From Flavobacteriales bacterium UBA1958 (GTDB taxonomy: Bacteria; Bacteroidota; Bacteroidia; Flavobacteriales_D; Sanyastnellaceae): a DNA stretch of 6,044 bases. Below are positions 1 through 5,776 of the stretch, piece by piece; the stretch's first letter is position 1, and the number at the start of each line of letters is the position of its first letter. The DNA lies in assembly GCA_002336675.1 (NCBI GenBank), contig DDEI01000077.1, forward strand, positions 2,771 to 8,814, written 5' to 3'. The position numbers and the translations under genes are program-made. The notes under the pieces were generated by a model. That model had not been told where the DNA came from. It worked only from the letters and a program-made list of their open reading frames with translations, and did not search any database.

Positions 1-281
1 ATATTCCAATTAAAAATCATGAAAGCCTCATCTTTTGGCTTAAGAATGGCCATCTTTTTAACGGCAGAAAAATCATGTTCGAATACAGCTGGATTGGCTA
101 AACTAGAATTCATTAACTCTTCTAACTTCATTGAGTTCATTAGCTTTTCATCATCTGCCGAGCTAGTGACTATTCCCTCTAAAAAATGAGCAAGACTATC
201 CTCAAACTGAATCATTTCTGAATTCTGAAGCTGGGCTATAGAACCTGTGAAAAGAAATGCGATGAAGAAGAAAATTCTCAT
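1..281 (-). CDS. Exported protein of unknown function, N-terminal part (cut by window start)
   Basis: The open frame begins with ATG at 281-279 and runs off the left edge after 93 codons. The first 16 or so residues (MRIFFFIAFLFTGSIAQ) form a signal peptide: one basic residue, a very hydrophobic core, then a small-residue site of the xAQ type common in Bacteroidetes. The part after it is acidic and predicted helical (NSEMIQFEDSLAHFLEG, then a Met/Leu/Glu-rich stretch), and the last visible residues read FMIFNWN. The FxIFNWN pattern resembles a family of uncharacterised secreted Bacteroidetes proteins, but that is from memory and no function follows. No lipobox is present, so a periplasmic or secreted location is inferred. 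An upstream terminator at 322-351 makes read-through from the ferredoxin gene unlikely, so the gene probably has its own promoter in the 40 bases between. No convincing -7 element was found there. Confidence 0.8.
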   Translation of the reverse strand, partial: MRIFFFIAFLFTGSIAQLQNSEMIQFEDSLAHFLEGIVTSSADDEKLMNSMKLEELMNSSLANPAVFEHDFSAVKKMAILKPKDEAFMIFNWN

Positions 282-321
282 GGTAATAAAACAAGTATGG
301 GTGTGACATATTGTACAAGAC

Positions 322-351
322 AAAAAAAAGGCCAAATTCATAGAATTCGGC
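322..351 (-). terminator. Intrinsic terminator of the ferredoxin gene
   Basis: On the minus strand the sequence is GCCGAATTC, loop TAT, GAATTTGGC, then C and eight T. The arms make a 9-bp stem with one G-U pair and a three-base loop (331-351), and the T-run is at 329-322. It begins about 25 bases after the ferredoxin stop codon. Stem, tight loop and uninterrupted T-tract are the textbook layout of a Rho-independent terminator, and on the plus strand it would have no T-tract. Confidence 0.9.
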
Positions 352-376
352 GCTTCATTTATTTAATTATTATCAT

Positions 377-724
377 TTATAGGTGCATGAACTCTTTTTT
401 AGCTAAAAGCTCATCTTCTGTCTCTTCATGATCTGGATCATCTACACAGCAGTCTACAGGACAAACAGCCGAACACTGAGGCTCATCATGAAATCCTACA
501 CACTCTGTACATTTATCTGTTACGATATAATACACATCCATACTTCCCGGGTCATTTTCAGCATCAGCATCATAGGTGTTCCCTGTAGGCGTGGTTTGAG
601 AACCTGTTAAGTTCGTTCCGTCTGAGAGTTTCCATTCTAAAGCACCTTCATAAATGGCATTATTCGGACATTCAGGTTCACATGCTCCGCAGTTAATACA
701 TTCATCCGTAATCGTTATTGCCAT
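377..724 (-). CDS. 2[4Fe-4S] ferredoxin with a long inter-cluster loop
   Basis: This 115-residue acidic cytoplasmic protein should carry electrons on two [4Fe-4S] clusters. The first cysteine motif is C9-x2-C12-x2-C15-x3-C19-P within DECINCGACEPECPNNAIYEG. The second is C72-x2-C75-x8-C84-x3-C88-P within CTECVGFHDEPQCSAVCPVD. As in other 2[4Fe-4S] ferredoxins, three cysteines of one motif plus the last of the other should bind each cluster. Two more cysteines (C92, C93) follow. The eight-residue spacing in motif II is that of the Alvin type (Allochromatium-like ferredoxins). The gap of about 50 residues between motifs is longer than in the classic 55-80 residue proteins, but this long form is, to my knowledge, usual in Bacteroidetes. 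It is a single gene, ended by the terminator at 322-351 and divergent from the acyl-CoA reductase gene. The partner enzyme is unknown. ATG at 724 is the natural start, because the first motif begins only eight residues later. Confidence 0.95.
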   Translation of the reverse strand: MAITITDECINCGACEPECPNNAIYEGALEWKLSDGTNLTGSQTTPTGNTYDADAENDPGSMDVYYIVTDKCTECVGFHDEPQCSAVCPVDCCVDDPDHEETEDELLAKKEFMHL

Positions 725-746
725 GGTATTCTATTCTTTACTTTTG
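718..746 (+). promoter_or_regulatory. Putative promoter of the acyl-CoA reductase gene
   Basis: TACTTTTG (739-746) matches TAnnTTTG exactly, and TTG (718-720) lies 18 bases before it, close to the usual -33 spacing. The -33 element falls inside the first codons of the divergent ferredoxin gene. The start would be near 752, giving a leader of about 65 bases. An alternative closer promoter is TTTG (743-746), 19 bases, then TAAATTTC (766-773), which has one mismatch. Either choice overlaps the ferredoxin promoter. Confidence 0.5.
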
Positions 747-750
747 TTTG

Positions 751-758
751 CAAATATA
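751..758 (-). promoter_or_regulatory. Putative -7 promoter element of the ferredoxin gene
   Basis: The minus strand reads TATATTTG, an exact match to the Bacteroidetes -7 consensus TAnnTTTG, 26 bases before the ferredoxin ATG. Transcription would start near 744-746 and give a leader of about 20 A-rich bases. No good -33 TTG/TTTG element was found at the expected distance upstream. Confidence 0.6.
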
Positions 759-817
759 GTATCATTAAATTTCAGTTCTTTCACTTTTATAAGAACGATT
801 CTATCAAAACATTGTTA

Positions 818-1870
818 ATGTCTTTAGTAAGAAACAGAATTAAATCTAGCATCACTTTAGGAAAGATTTTCGAATCACTTTCCAAAGAACAATCCTGGCC
901 TGGATTTGAAATAGGTTTAAGTGAAGAGGAATACTCCAACGGACTAGAAACCATAAACATGTCTGTTCATCATAATGGATGGTTCACGAAACAAAGTGTT
1001 CAAACTGCGCTTTCTTCATGGGCTAAAGCCTTAACCAAAGAAAGTCTAGAGGATTGGTTAAGTCATTATGAAGAAAACAACACGCCACCCAAGAAGATCG
1101 GAATTATAGCCGCAGGAAACATCCCTATGGTGGGTCTTCATGATATTTTATGTATCCTTCTTTCAGGGAATAGTGCTTTGATAAAGCTTTCTTCGAAAGA
1201 CGCTCACCTCATGATGATGGTCATAGGATATCTCCAGATCTTGGATCCGGATTTAAAAGACAGTATTCAGGTAGTTCATGGAAAACTGGAAGGTTTCGAT
1301 GCGGTTATAGCTACCGGAAGTAATAATTCTTCTCGATATTTCGAATACTACTTTAAAGACAAACCTTCAATCATTAGAAAAAATAGAACTTCTGTCGCTG
1401 TTCTTACCGGAGACGAATCAAAAGAAGAGATGTCTCTTTTAGGAAAAGACATTTTCACATACTTCGGATTGGGCTGTAGAAATGTTACTAAACTCTACTT
1501 ATCAGAGGGCTATGATTTGGACAAATTCTTTACTGGTATTTATGAATTTAAAGAGATCGGGAATCACAATAAATATGCCAACAACTATGATTACCATAGA
1601 GCTATATGGCTACTAAACGGTGACGACTTGCTGGAGAATGGTTTCATACTATTTAAGCAAGATGAGTCATTAGTGTCTCCTGTGGGAACTCTCTATTACG
1701 AGTTCTATTCTTCTAAAACTGAACTAGCAGAAAAACTAAATAATAAAAAGGAACAAATTCAATGTGTGGTTTCTGCAGATGACGTTCCTTTTGGAAAAGC
1801 ACAAGAGCCCGAACTAATGGATTACCCTGATGGAGTAGACACTATGGAGTTTCTTTTGGCCTTGAAATAA
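818..1870 (+). CDS. LuxC-type acyl-CoA reductase
   Basis: This is a 350-residue protein of the LuxC family (aldehyde dehydrogenase-like fold), which reduces long-chain acyl-CoA or acyl groups to the aldehyde with NADPH through a cysteine thioester. Visible landmarks are the conserved IGIIAAGNIPMVGLHDIL segment (about 94-111), LLSGNSALIKLSSKD (about 114-128), the nucleotide-binding-like ATGSNNSSRYFEYYF (165-179), and FGLGCRNVTKLYL (216-228), whose Cys220 aligns with the acyl-accepting cysteine of the family. The length is somewhat shorter than marine LuxC (about 480), as is usual for the Bacteroidetes homologues. ATG at 818 was chosen; a TTG two codons upstream keeps the frame but is a poorer start. 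There are no luxD, A, B or E genes nearby, so bioluminescence is not implied. The true substrate in these bacteria is unknown to me. The divergent ferredoxin neighbour suggests linked use. No clear terminator follows, only eight T at 1880-1887 without a stem. Confidence 0.9.
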   Translation: MSLVRNRIKSSITLGKIFESLSKEQSWPGFEIGLSEEEYSNGLETINMSVHHNGWFTKQSVQTALSSWAKALTKESLEDWLSHYEENNTPPKKIGIIAAGNIPMVGLHDILCILLSGNSALIKLSSKDAHLMMMVIGYLQILDPDLKDSIQVVHGKLEGFDAVIATGSNNSSRYFEYYFKDKPSIIRKNRTSVAVLTGDESKEEMSLLGKDIFTYFGLGCRNVTKLYLSEGYDLDKFFTGIYEFKEIGNHNKYANNYDYHRAIWLLNGDDLLENGFILFKQDESLVSPVGTLYYEFYSSKTELAEKLNNKKEQIQCVVSADDVPFGKAQEPELMDYPDGVDTMEFLLALK

Positions 1871-1931
1871 AGAATGCTGTTTTTTTTAAACATTTTTTAT
1901 AGTTTCTCTTCTCAGATTCTTACCTGTTTAT

Positions 1932-1945
1932 TAATCTTAAGATTA
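1932..1945. promoter_or_regulatory. 14-bp perfect palindrome upstream of the lipoprotein gene, possible operator
   Basis: TAATCTTAAGATTA is fully self-complementary and lies 26 bases before the ATG at 1972. It overlaps TATCTTCG (1944-1951), a one-mismatch version of the -7 consensus, so it could be a repressor or activator site over the promoter. A second, smaller dyad (TAAAG-T-CTTTA, 1961-1971) abuts the start codon. AT-rich palindromes also arise by chance in such DNA, so the call is tentative. Confidence 0.3.
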
Positions 1946-1971
1946 TCTTCGCGAACATATTAAAGTCTTTA

Positions 1972-3150
1972 ATGAAATATTTATTTTTAATACTTATCGC
2001 ATCTATTACCTTTTCGAGTTGTAATTCTGATATAGATCTTACTGCTCCTTACGAGGATATTACCATTGTTTACGGCTTACTAGACCAGACTGAAGACATT
2101 CAATATATTAGAATTAATAAATCTTTTTTAGGAGATGCCCCTTTAGCAGACATGGCTTCAGTGAGGGATAGTGTGCAATATGATGACTCAGACTTTATCT
2201 CTAAAAGAATAGAAAAATGGCAGGGAAATGTAAAAATAGATGAGTGGGAACTTAAAGATACACTGCTAGAAGCCATAAACGAAAGTATCTTTTACATTTC
2301 AGGCATCACAGACCCGCTTAGAAAAATATACTATTTAGACGAGCCTATCGAGGAAGGAGAAAACATTGAATACAAGGTTGTAGTAGAAATTCAAAACAAA
2401 GGAAGTGTGTTTGCTACCACTTCTCTGATTGAGAACACCAGTGGGTCAATATCTAACCCAAGATCAAATACGGCTGGAAATAGCAGTCAAAGAATTAAAT
2501 TTTCTGATGCGAGTTCGACAGTAACTGGAGTTTACCCAAATTATAAATTCAAATGGAAAAGCGAGATTGGCGCTTCTTTGTATGAATTATTCTTAGAGAT
2601 GGATTACGTAGAGAAAGTTTGGGAATCTCCAGCGCATGAAGTAGAAGTATCAAGTGAACTAAAAACGTTAGAATGGTACCTCGGGAGCACTGAAACGAAT
2701 CAAATCGCTCAGACTAGCTCACAAAGAGAAGATCTCGAAAAATCCATCAATGGAGAGTTATTCTTTCAGCAAGTTTCTTCTAGTTTAGAGGCCAACCCTA
2801 ATATAACCCGAGAGATAGGAATACTCAATGAAGCTATAGTCCAAAATCATTATTCAACTTTTAGATTCAACCTGGTCATAGCCGATGAAGATTTTGGCTC
2901 TTTCATAGATTTTTCGGAACCTTCTACCAGCTTAGCACAAGAGAGACCTCAATGGACCAATGTAACCAATGGTCAGGGATTATTTAGCTCACGTCTCAAG
3001 CAACAGTCTTTAGATGTTAGAATGGATAACAATACAATGATTGAACTCTGTATAGGTCAATTTACCAATGATCTAAATTTCTGCTCTAGAGGAGCAAGTA
3101 CAGACCCTGGAGATTTAGATGAATGCTCCTGTGGCTACCTAGTGGATTAG
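1972..3150 (+). CDS. Outer-membrane lipoprotein of unknown function with C-terminal cysteine cluster
   Basis: This is a 392-residue protein with a lipoprotein signal peptide, MKYLFLILIASITFSSC, whose lipidated cysteine would be C17 (FSSC fits the lipobox loosely). The mature N-terminus, CNSDIDLTAPYEDITIVYGLLD, resembles the opening of Bacteroidetes lipoproteins that begin with a beta-sandwich of the DUF4249 kind, but I cannot place it firmly in that family. The body is rich in Ser, Glu and Asn with alternating hydrophobics (for example IEYKVVVEIQN at about 130-140), consistent with extracytoplasmic beta structure. The only other cysteines are C360, C371, C385 and C387 in the last 33 residues, which suggests two disulfides. 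It stands alone on its strand: a 101-base gap to the acyl-CoA reductase gene upstream and convergence with the next gene 75 bases downstream. The location (outer membrane, periplasmic or surface side) is inferred from the signal. No enzyme motif was recognised. Confidence 0.85.
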   Translation: MKYLFLILIASITFSSCNSDIDLTAPYEDITIVYGLLDQTEDIQYIRINKSFLGDAPLADMASVRDSVQYDDSDFISKRIEKWQGNVKIDEWELKDTLLEAINESIFYISGITDPLRKIYYLDEPIEEGENIEYKVVVEIQNKGSVFATTSLIENTSGSISNPRSNTAGNSSQRIKFSDASSTVTGVYPNYKFKWKSEIGASLYELFLEMDYVEKVWESPAHEVEVSSELKTLEWYLGSTETNQIAQTSSQREDLEKSINGELFFQQVSSSLEANPNITREIGILNEAIVQNHYSTFRFNLVIADEDFGSFIDFSEPSTSLAQERPQWTNVTNGQGLFSSRLKQQSLDVRMDNNTMIELCIGQFTNDLNFCSRGASTDPGDLDECSCGYLVD

Positions 3151-3177
3151 TGTCTATAAAGTCAATAAGAAATCTGA

Positions 3178-3192
3178 AGCCAAACTTTGGTT
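3178..3192. terminator. Weak hairpin between convergent genes
   Basis: AGCCAA, loop ACT, TTGGTT forms a 6-bp stem with one G-U pair in the 75-base gap between the two convergent genes, close to both stops. Neither strand shows a proper T-tract after it, so it may only assist termination or be chance. Confidence 0.2.
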
Positions 3193-3225
3193 ATTTACAT
3201 GGGTAAGAGAGAAATATTCAAAGAC

Positions 3226-3885
3226 CTACTGTCTTCCTAAATCTCCATTCTTTAAAGCCGAAAGAAACTTAGCCCATGCAAAGGGATTCATCAGACTGAT
3301 GTTTTGCGCTGTACCCATGTTTTGCAACCTTAAAGACTCTCTATTCATAGCGAAACTAGCCGATGAGGAACCGTCTGGACCCAAGAAAGCTATCCTCTTT
3401 TTCATTTCCAAAGGATCTAAATTCCGCTGAAGTCGCGCTAAATTATCCTCGCCTAACTCTAACGCTAAAAAATCATTCTTGAATGCTGATCTCGATGGCC
3501 AAGGATAAACATTTACATTGGCTAGTCTAATGGTATCTGGTGAAATTAATTGTACTATCGAATGCATTTTATCCTCTAGTGCTTCAGGAATCACATAATT
3601 TACATTTCTGTAACCTACGTTAGAAAATACTATAGTATCCCCTTTAAATGCAGGTAGAGTGAAAAACCCTAAAACGTTAGAGATTACCCCAGTATTATCT
3701 CGCTTTCTATAAACGTTGGAGTAAGGTACAGGCAGAAGACTGTCGCCAGTAACTAATACTCCACTAAACTGCACAACCTCAGGAACTTTCAGACTATCTA
3801 TTAAAAAATCATTCCTTTCTTGGGCCAAGCATTGCATTGAGCACCCCCATATTAGAATTAGAAGAAAAGTCTTGATTTTTCGCAT
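3226..3885 (-). CDS. Secreted protein with carboxypeptidase-like regulatory domain
   Basis: This is a 219-residue exported protein. Residues 1-22 (MRKIKTFLLILIWGCSMQCLAQ) form a signal peptide with a likely cut at the AQ site; the IWGC at 12-15 is a poor lipobox because of the Trp. Residues 38-113 match the carboxypeptidase-D regulatory-like beta-sandwich common at the N-terminus of Bacteroidetes TonB-dependent receptors: FSGVLVTGD, PVPYSNVY, then SNVLGFFTLPAFKGDTIVFSNVGYRNVNYVI. After it come IRLANVNVYPWPSRSAFKNDFLAL (120-142) and a helical tail, with no receptor barrel. The PWPSRxAFKxxFLAL segment looks conserved in short stand-alone relatives, as far as I recall. The function is unknown, probably in the envelope. 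ATG at 3885 was chosen: a GTG two codons upstream overlaps the putative -7 element. The gene lies 89 bases downstream of prfC on the same strand but seems to have its own promoter. Confidence 0.85.
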   Translation of the reverse strand: MRKIKTFLLILIWGCSMQCLAQERNDFLIDSLKVPEVVQFSGVLVTGDSLLPVPYSNVYRKRDNTGVISNVLGFFTLPAFKGDTIVFSNVGYRNVNYVIPEALEDKMHSIVQLISPDTIRLANVNVYPWPSRSAFKNDFLALELGEDNLARLQRNLDPLEMKKRIAFLGPDGSSSASFAMNRESLRLQNMGTAQNISLMNPFAWAKFLSALKNGDLGRQ

Positions 3886-3890
3886 TGACA

Positions 3891-3898
3891 CAAATCTA
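3891..3898 (-). promoter_or_regulatory. Putative -7 element abutting the start codon (leaderless candidate)
   Basis: TAGATTTG on the minus strand matches TAnnTTTG exactly and ends only five bases before the ATG at 3885. A TTG (3923-3921) stands 22 bases upstream, slightly far for a -33 element. With the usual short distance from -7 to the start site, transcription would begin at or within a few bases of the ATG. Confidence 0.45.
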
Positions 3899-3911
3899 AG
3901 TGAAATAAATC

Positions 3912-3934
3912 ACGTTTTGGCAATTGCAGAACGT
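3912..3934. promoter_or_regulatory. Inverted repeat in the gap after prfC
   Basis: ACGTTTTG, loop GCAATTG, CAGAACGT gives an 8-bp stem with one G-U pair, between prfC and the next gene on the minus strand. It covers the position of the -33 element of the promoter at 3891-3898, so it could be an operator. It could also be a poor terminator for prfC, since only a loose T-rich stretch (GATTTATTTC) follows on the minus strand. Confidence 0.3.
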
Positions 3935-3974
3935 TTACCAACTCGTGTTTGTACCTTTTCTAAGTTAAATCCTG

Positions 3975-5570
3975 TTAAGTAGATTGAGTCTTAAATTCTG
4001 AAGTGAAATGGAACTCTATTTCTGGATAATTCTGACGTTCCATATTTAATATAAATTCAGAAGGAGCCAAATACACGTCATTATTATCCTTATCCTTTAA
4101 TATCTCTTGGTTCTTAATCCGAATAAACTCTGCTTTTTTTTCTGCATTGTCAGAAGTGATCCAACAGGCTTTGAAGTAATTTTTAGCTTGAAAGTCACAT
4201 TTAGCGCCATATTCGTTTTCTAGTCTGTATTTTATTACTTCAAACTGAAGTTCTCCTACAGTCCCGATGATTTTTCTGCTTCCTATAGGCATCACGAATA
4301 ATTGGGCTACACCCTCATCCGTAAGCTGTCTAACTCCTTTTTCAAGCTGCTTAGACTTCATAGGGTCTTTATTAATTACTTCCTTAAACATTTCTGGAGA
4401 GAAACTTGGAATTCCTTGGAACATCATCTTTTCCCCTTCTGTTAGGGTATCCCCTATTTTAAAATTCCCCGTATCATAGAGACCTATAACATCTCCTGGA
4501 TAGGCTAAATCTATCACACTTTTCGACTGTGCTAAAAAAGCAGCGGGATTAGGAAATTTAAATTTCTTTTCTAATCGAATATGCCTGTAGAAAGTATTTC
4601 TCTCAAAAGTACCTGAACAAACCCTTAAGAATGCTATTCTATCTCTATGTCTAGGGTCTATGTTGGCGTGAATTTTAAAGATGAAACCAGTAAACTTAGG
4701 TTCAGTAGGAAAGACCTCTCTTGTATTGGTATGTCTAGGCCTAGGCGAAGGTGCTATCTCTATAAACTTATCGAGCATCTCCTGAATACCGAAGTTGTTT
4801 ACCGCACTACCGAAAAATACTGGAGCTACTTTTCCTGCTCTATACTCCTCTACACTTAATGGGTCATATACCCCTTCTACTAATTCCACCTCAGTTCTCA
4901 GCTCTTCAGCAGCTTCCTCCCCTAACTGCTCTATTAGCTTCTTATCTTCTAAGCCATCTATAGAAACTTTGGTCTCAGCTATCTTCGTCTTATCGCCTTC
5001 GAATAAGTTTAAACTCTTATCATAAATCTTATAAACTCCCTGGAATGTCCTTCCTATTCCTATTGGCCAGGACATAGGCCTAACATTGATAGATAACTTC
5101 TCCTCTAATTCATCCAATAAATCGAAAGCATCTCTACCTTCTAAATCCATTTTATTTATATACACAATTACAGGAGTATCTCTCATTCTGCACACCTCCA
5201 TTAATCTTTCAGTCTGAGCCTCTACTCCCTTTACACAATCGATTACCAGGATTACACTGTCAACCGCAGTTAGCGTTCTGTAGGTATCCTCCGCGAAATC
5301 CCTGTGACCGGGTGTATCTAATAAGTTAATAAGCTTGTCTTTATAATGAAATGCCATAACAGAGGTAGCTACAGAGATTCCTCTCTGTCTTTCTATGTCC
5401 ATGAAATCCGAAGCAGCACTCTTCTTTATCTTATTATTCTTAACAGCCCCTGCAGTTTGAATAGCTCCACCAAATAAAAGTAATTTTTCGGTCAGTGTCG
5501 TTTTACCAGCATCTGGGTGACTTATAATTCCGAAGGTTTTCCTTTTTTCTATCTCTTGCTCTAGACTCAT
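3975..5570 (-). CDS. prfC: Peptide chain release factor 3 (RF3)
   Basis: This is a 531-residue translational GTPase, close to the 529 residues of E. coli RF3. RF3 uses GTP to release RF1 and RF2 from the ribosome after stop-codon hydrolysis. GTPase motifs are all intact: P-loop SHPDAGKT (16-23), switch I RGISV (63-67), DTPGH (85-89), NKMD (139-142) and GSA (254-256). SHPDAGKT rather than the AHIDAGKT of EF-G, together with MSWPIGIG (166-173), marks RF3. The second domain (about 290-385, FTGFIFKIHANIDPRHRDRIAF) and the C-terminal domain with FSPEMF (390-395) and GTVGELQFEVIKYRL (436-450) are typical. ATG at 5570 was chosen: a TTG seven codons upstream lies inside the putative -7 element. It is read towards the carboxypeptidase-domain gene, but the 89-base gap and the second promoter argue against a tight operon. 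No strong terminator was seen after it. Nothing is unusual in the protein. Confidence 0.97.
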   Translation of the reverse strand: MSLEQEIEKRKTFGIISHPDAGKTTLTEKLLLFGGAIQTAGAVKNNKIKKSAASDFMDIERQRGISVATSVMAFHYKDKLINLLDTPGHRDFAEDTYRTLTAVDSVILVIDCVKGVEAQTERLMEVCRMRDTPVIVYINKMDLEGRDAFDLLDELEEKLSINVRPMSWPIGIGRTFQGVYKIYDKSLNLFEGDKTKIAETKVSIDGLEDKKLIEQLGEEAAEELRTEVELVEGVYDPLSVEEYRAGKVAPVFFGSAVNNFGIQEMLDKFIEIAPSPRPRHTNTREVFPTEPKFTGFIFKIHANIDPRHRDRIAFLRVCSGTFERNTFYRHIRLEKKFKFPNPAAFLAQSKSVIDLAYPGDVIGLYDTGNFKIGDTLTEGEKMMFQGIPSFSPEMFKEVINKDPMKSKQLEKGVRQLTDEGVAQLFVMPIGSRKIIGTVGELQFEVIKYRLENEYGAKCDFQAKNYFKACWITSDNAEKKAEFIRIKNQEILKDKDNNDVYLAPSEFILNMERQNYPEIEFHFTSEFKTQST

Positions 5571-5588
5571 GACTGATTTTTCAGAGAG

Positions 5589-5596
5589 CAAAAGTA
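5589..5596 (-). promoter_or_regulatory. Putative -7 promoter element of prfC
   Basis: The minus strand reads TACTTTTG, an exact TAnnTTTG match, 18 bases before the ATG at 5570. The transcript would have a leader of roughly 12 bases. The TTG that could extend the prfC frame upstream is part of this element, which supports the ATG as the real start. No clear -33 motif was seen about 20 bases upstream. Confidence 0.6.
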
Positions 5597-5641
5597 TGAA
5601 AGCAAACCATTACACTGAGAATAGTCTAACGATTGATGAAA

Positions 5642-5672
5642 TTTGATGGAAATCAATGATAGTTTATATTTA
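5642..5672 (+). promoter_or_regulatory. Putative promoter of the repeat/leader region before the last lipoprotein gene
   Basis: TTTG (5642-5645), a 19-base spacer, then TATATTTA (5665-5672) fits the Bacteroidetes -33/-7 layout with one mismatch in the -7 element. A transcript from here would start near 5678 and carry the 33-bp repeats and both tiny ORFs as a leader of about 125 bases before the lipoprotein gene. Confidence 0.4.
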
Positions 5673-5676
5673 TTAA

Positions 5677-5745
5677 ATGAATAGACCTGCTCAATTTCTC
5701 GGGTCTTTACGAGTGGACCCCTCAGGTCTAATTTCGAGCTTATGA
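5677..5745 (+). CDS. Possible 22-residue leader peptide / micro-ORF 1
   Basis: ATG at 5677 opens a 22-codon frame (starting MNRPAQFLGS, ending GLISSL) that stops with TGA at 5743-5745. The stop overlaps the ATG of the next micro-ORF in an ATGA junction. The ATG stands four bases after the -7 element of the putative promoter at 5642-5672. There is no Shine-Dalgarno sequence and the peptide matches nothing I know. It also overlaps the 33-bp repeats, so it may be a chance reading of repeat DNA. Confidence 0.22.
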   Translation: MNRPAQFLGSLRVDPSGLISSL

Positions 5746-5776
5746 GTGGGCCTTACGGTCCTAAATTCGAACTTTT
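5678..5776. repeat. Degenerate 33-bp tandem repeat with alternating GACC/GGTC blocks
   Basis: Two clear units (5711-5743 and 5744-5776) both start with GAGTGGRCC and share GGTC, TAAWTTCGARCTT at matching positions. A third, weaker unit (5678-5710) precedes them. GACC or GGCC blocks (5684, 5716, 5749) alternate with GGTC blocks (5702, 5725, 5757). Each clear unit can fold into a 5-bp hairpin (GGACC/GGTCT and GGGCC/GGTCC) whose differences keep pairing. GGGTC (5701-5705) can instead pair with GACCC (5716-5720). It is not a tRNA: no acceptor or T-stem pairing was found on either strand. Confidence 0.6.

Noticed and set aside
282..324. Promoter of the leftmost gene using the T-run plus G (minus 324-321) as -33
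   Set aside because: The only candidate -7 (TACTTGTT) has two mismatches and poor spacing, so it is not reported as a feature.
428..610. 60-codon open frame on the plus strand inside the ferredoxin gene
   Set aside because: It is antisense to a well-supported ferredoxin, has no family resemblance, and is explained by the reverse reading of that gene.
812..817. TTG start two codons upstream for the acyl-CoA reductase
   Set aside because: ATG at 818 is in frame immediately after it; TTG is rarer and nothing in the protein needs the extra residues.
1880..1887. Eight T after the acyl-CoA reductase stop as a terminator
   Set aside because: No stem precedes the T-run, so intrinsic termination cannot be supported.
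3886..3891. GTG start two codons upstream for the carboxypeptidase-domain protein
   Set aside because: It overlaps the putative -7 element, and ATG at 3885 gives a normal signal peptide.
4267..5025. Three open frames of about 70-76 codons on the plus strand inside prfC
   Set aside because: All are antisense to the strongly conserved RF3 coding sequence, their peptides show no recognisable domain, and they carry no promoter of note.
5571..5591. TTG start seven codons upstream for prfC
   Set aside because: The codon is part of an exact TAnnTTTG element, and RF3 length and N-terminus fit the ATG at 5570.
5678..5776. CRISPR-like array
   Set aside because: Units are degenerate, directly adjacent without unique spacers, and no cas genes are near.
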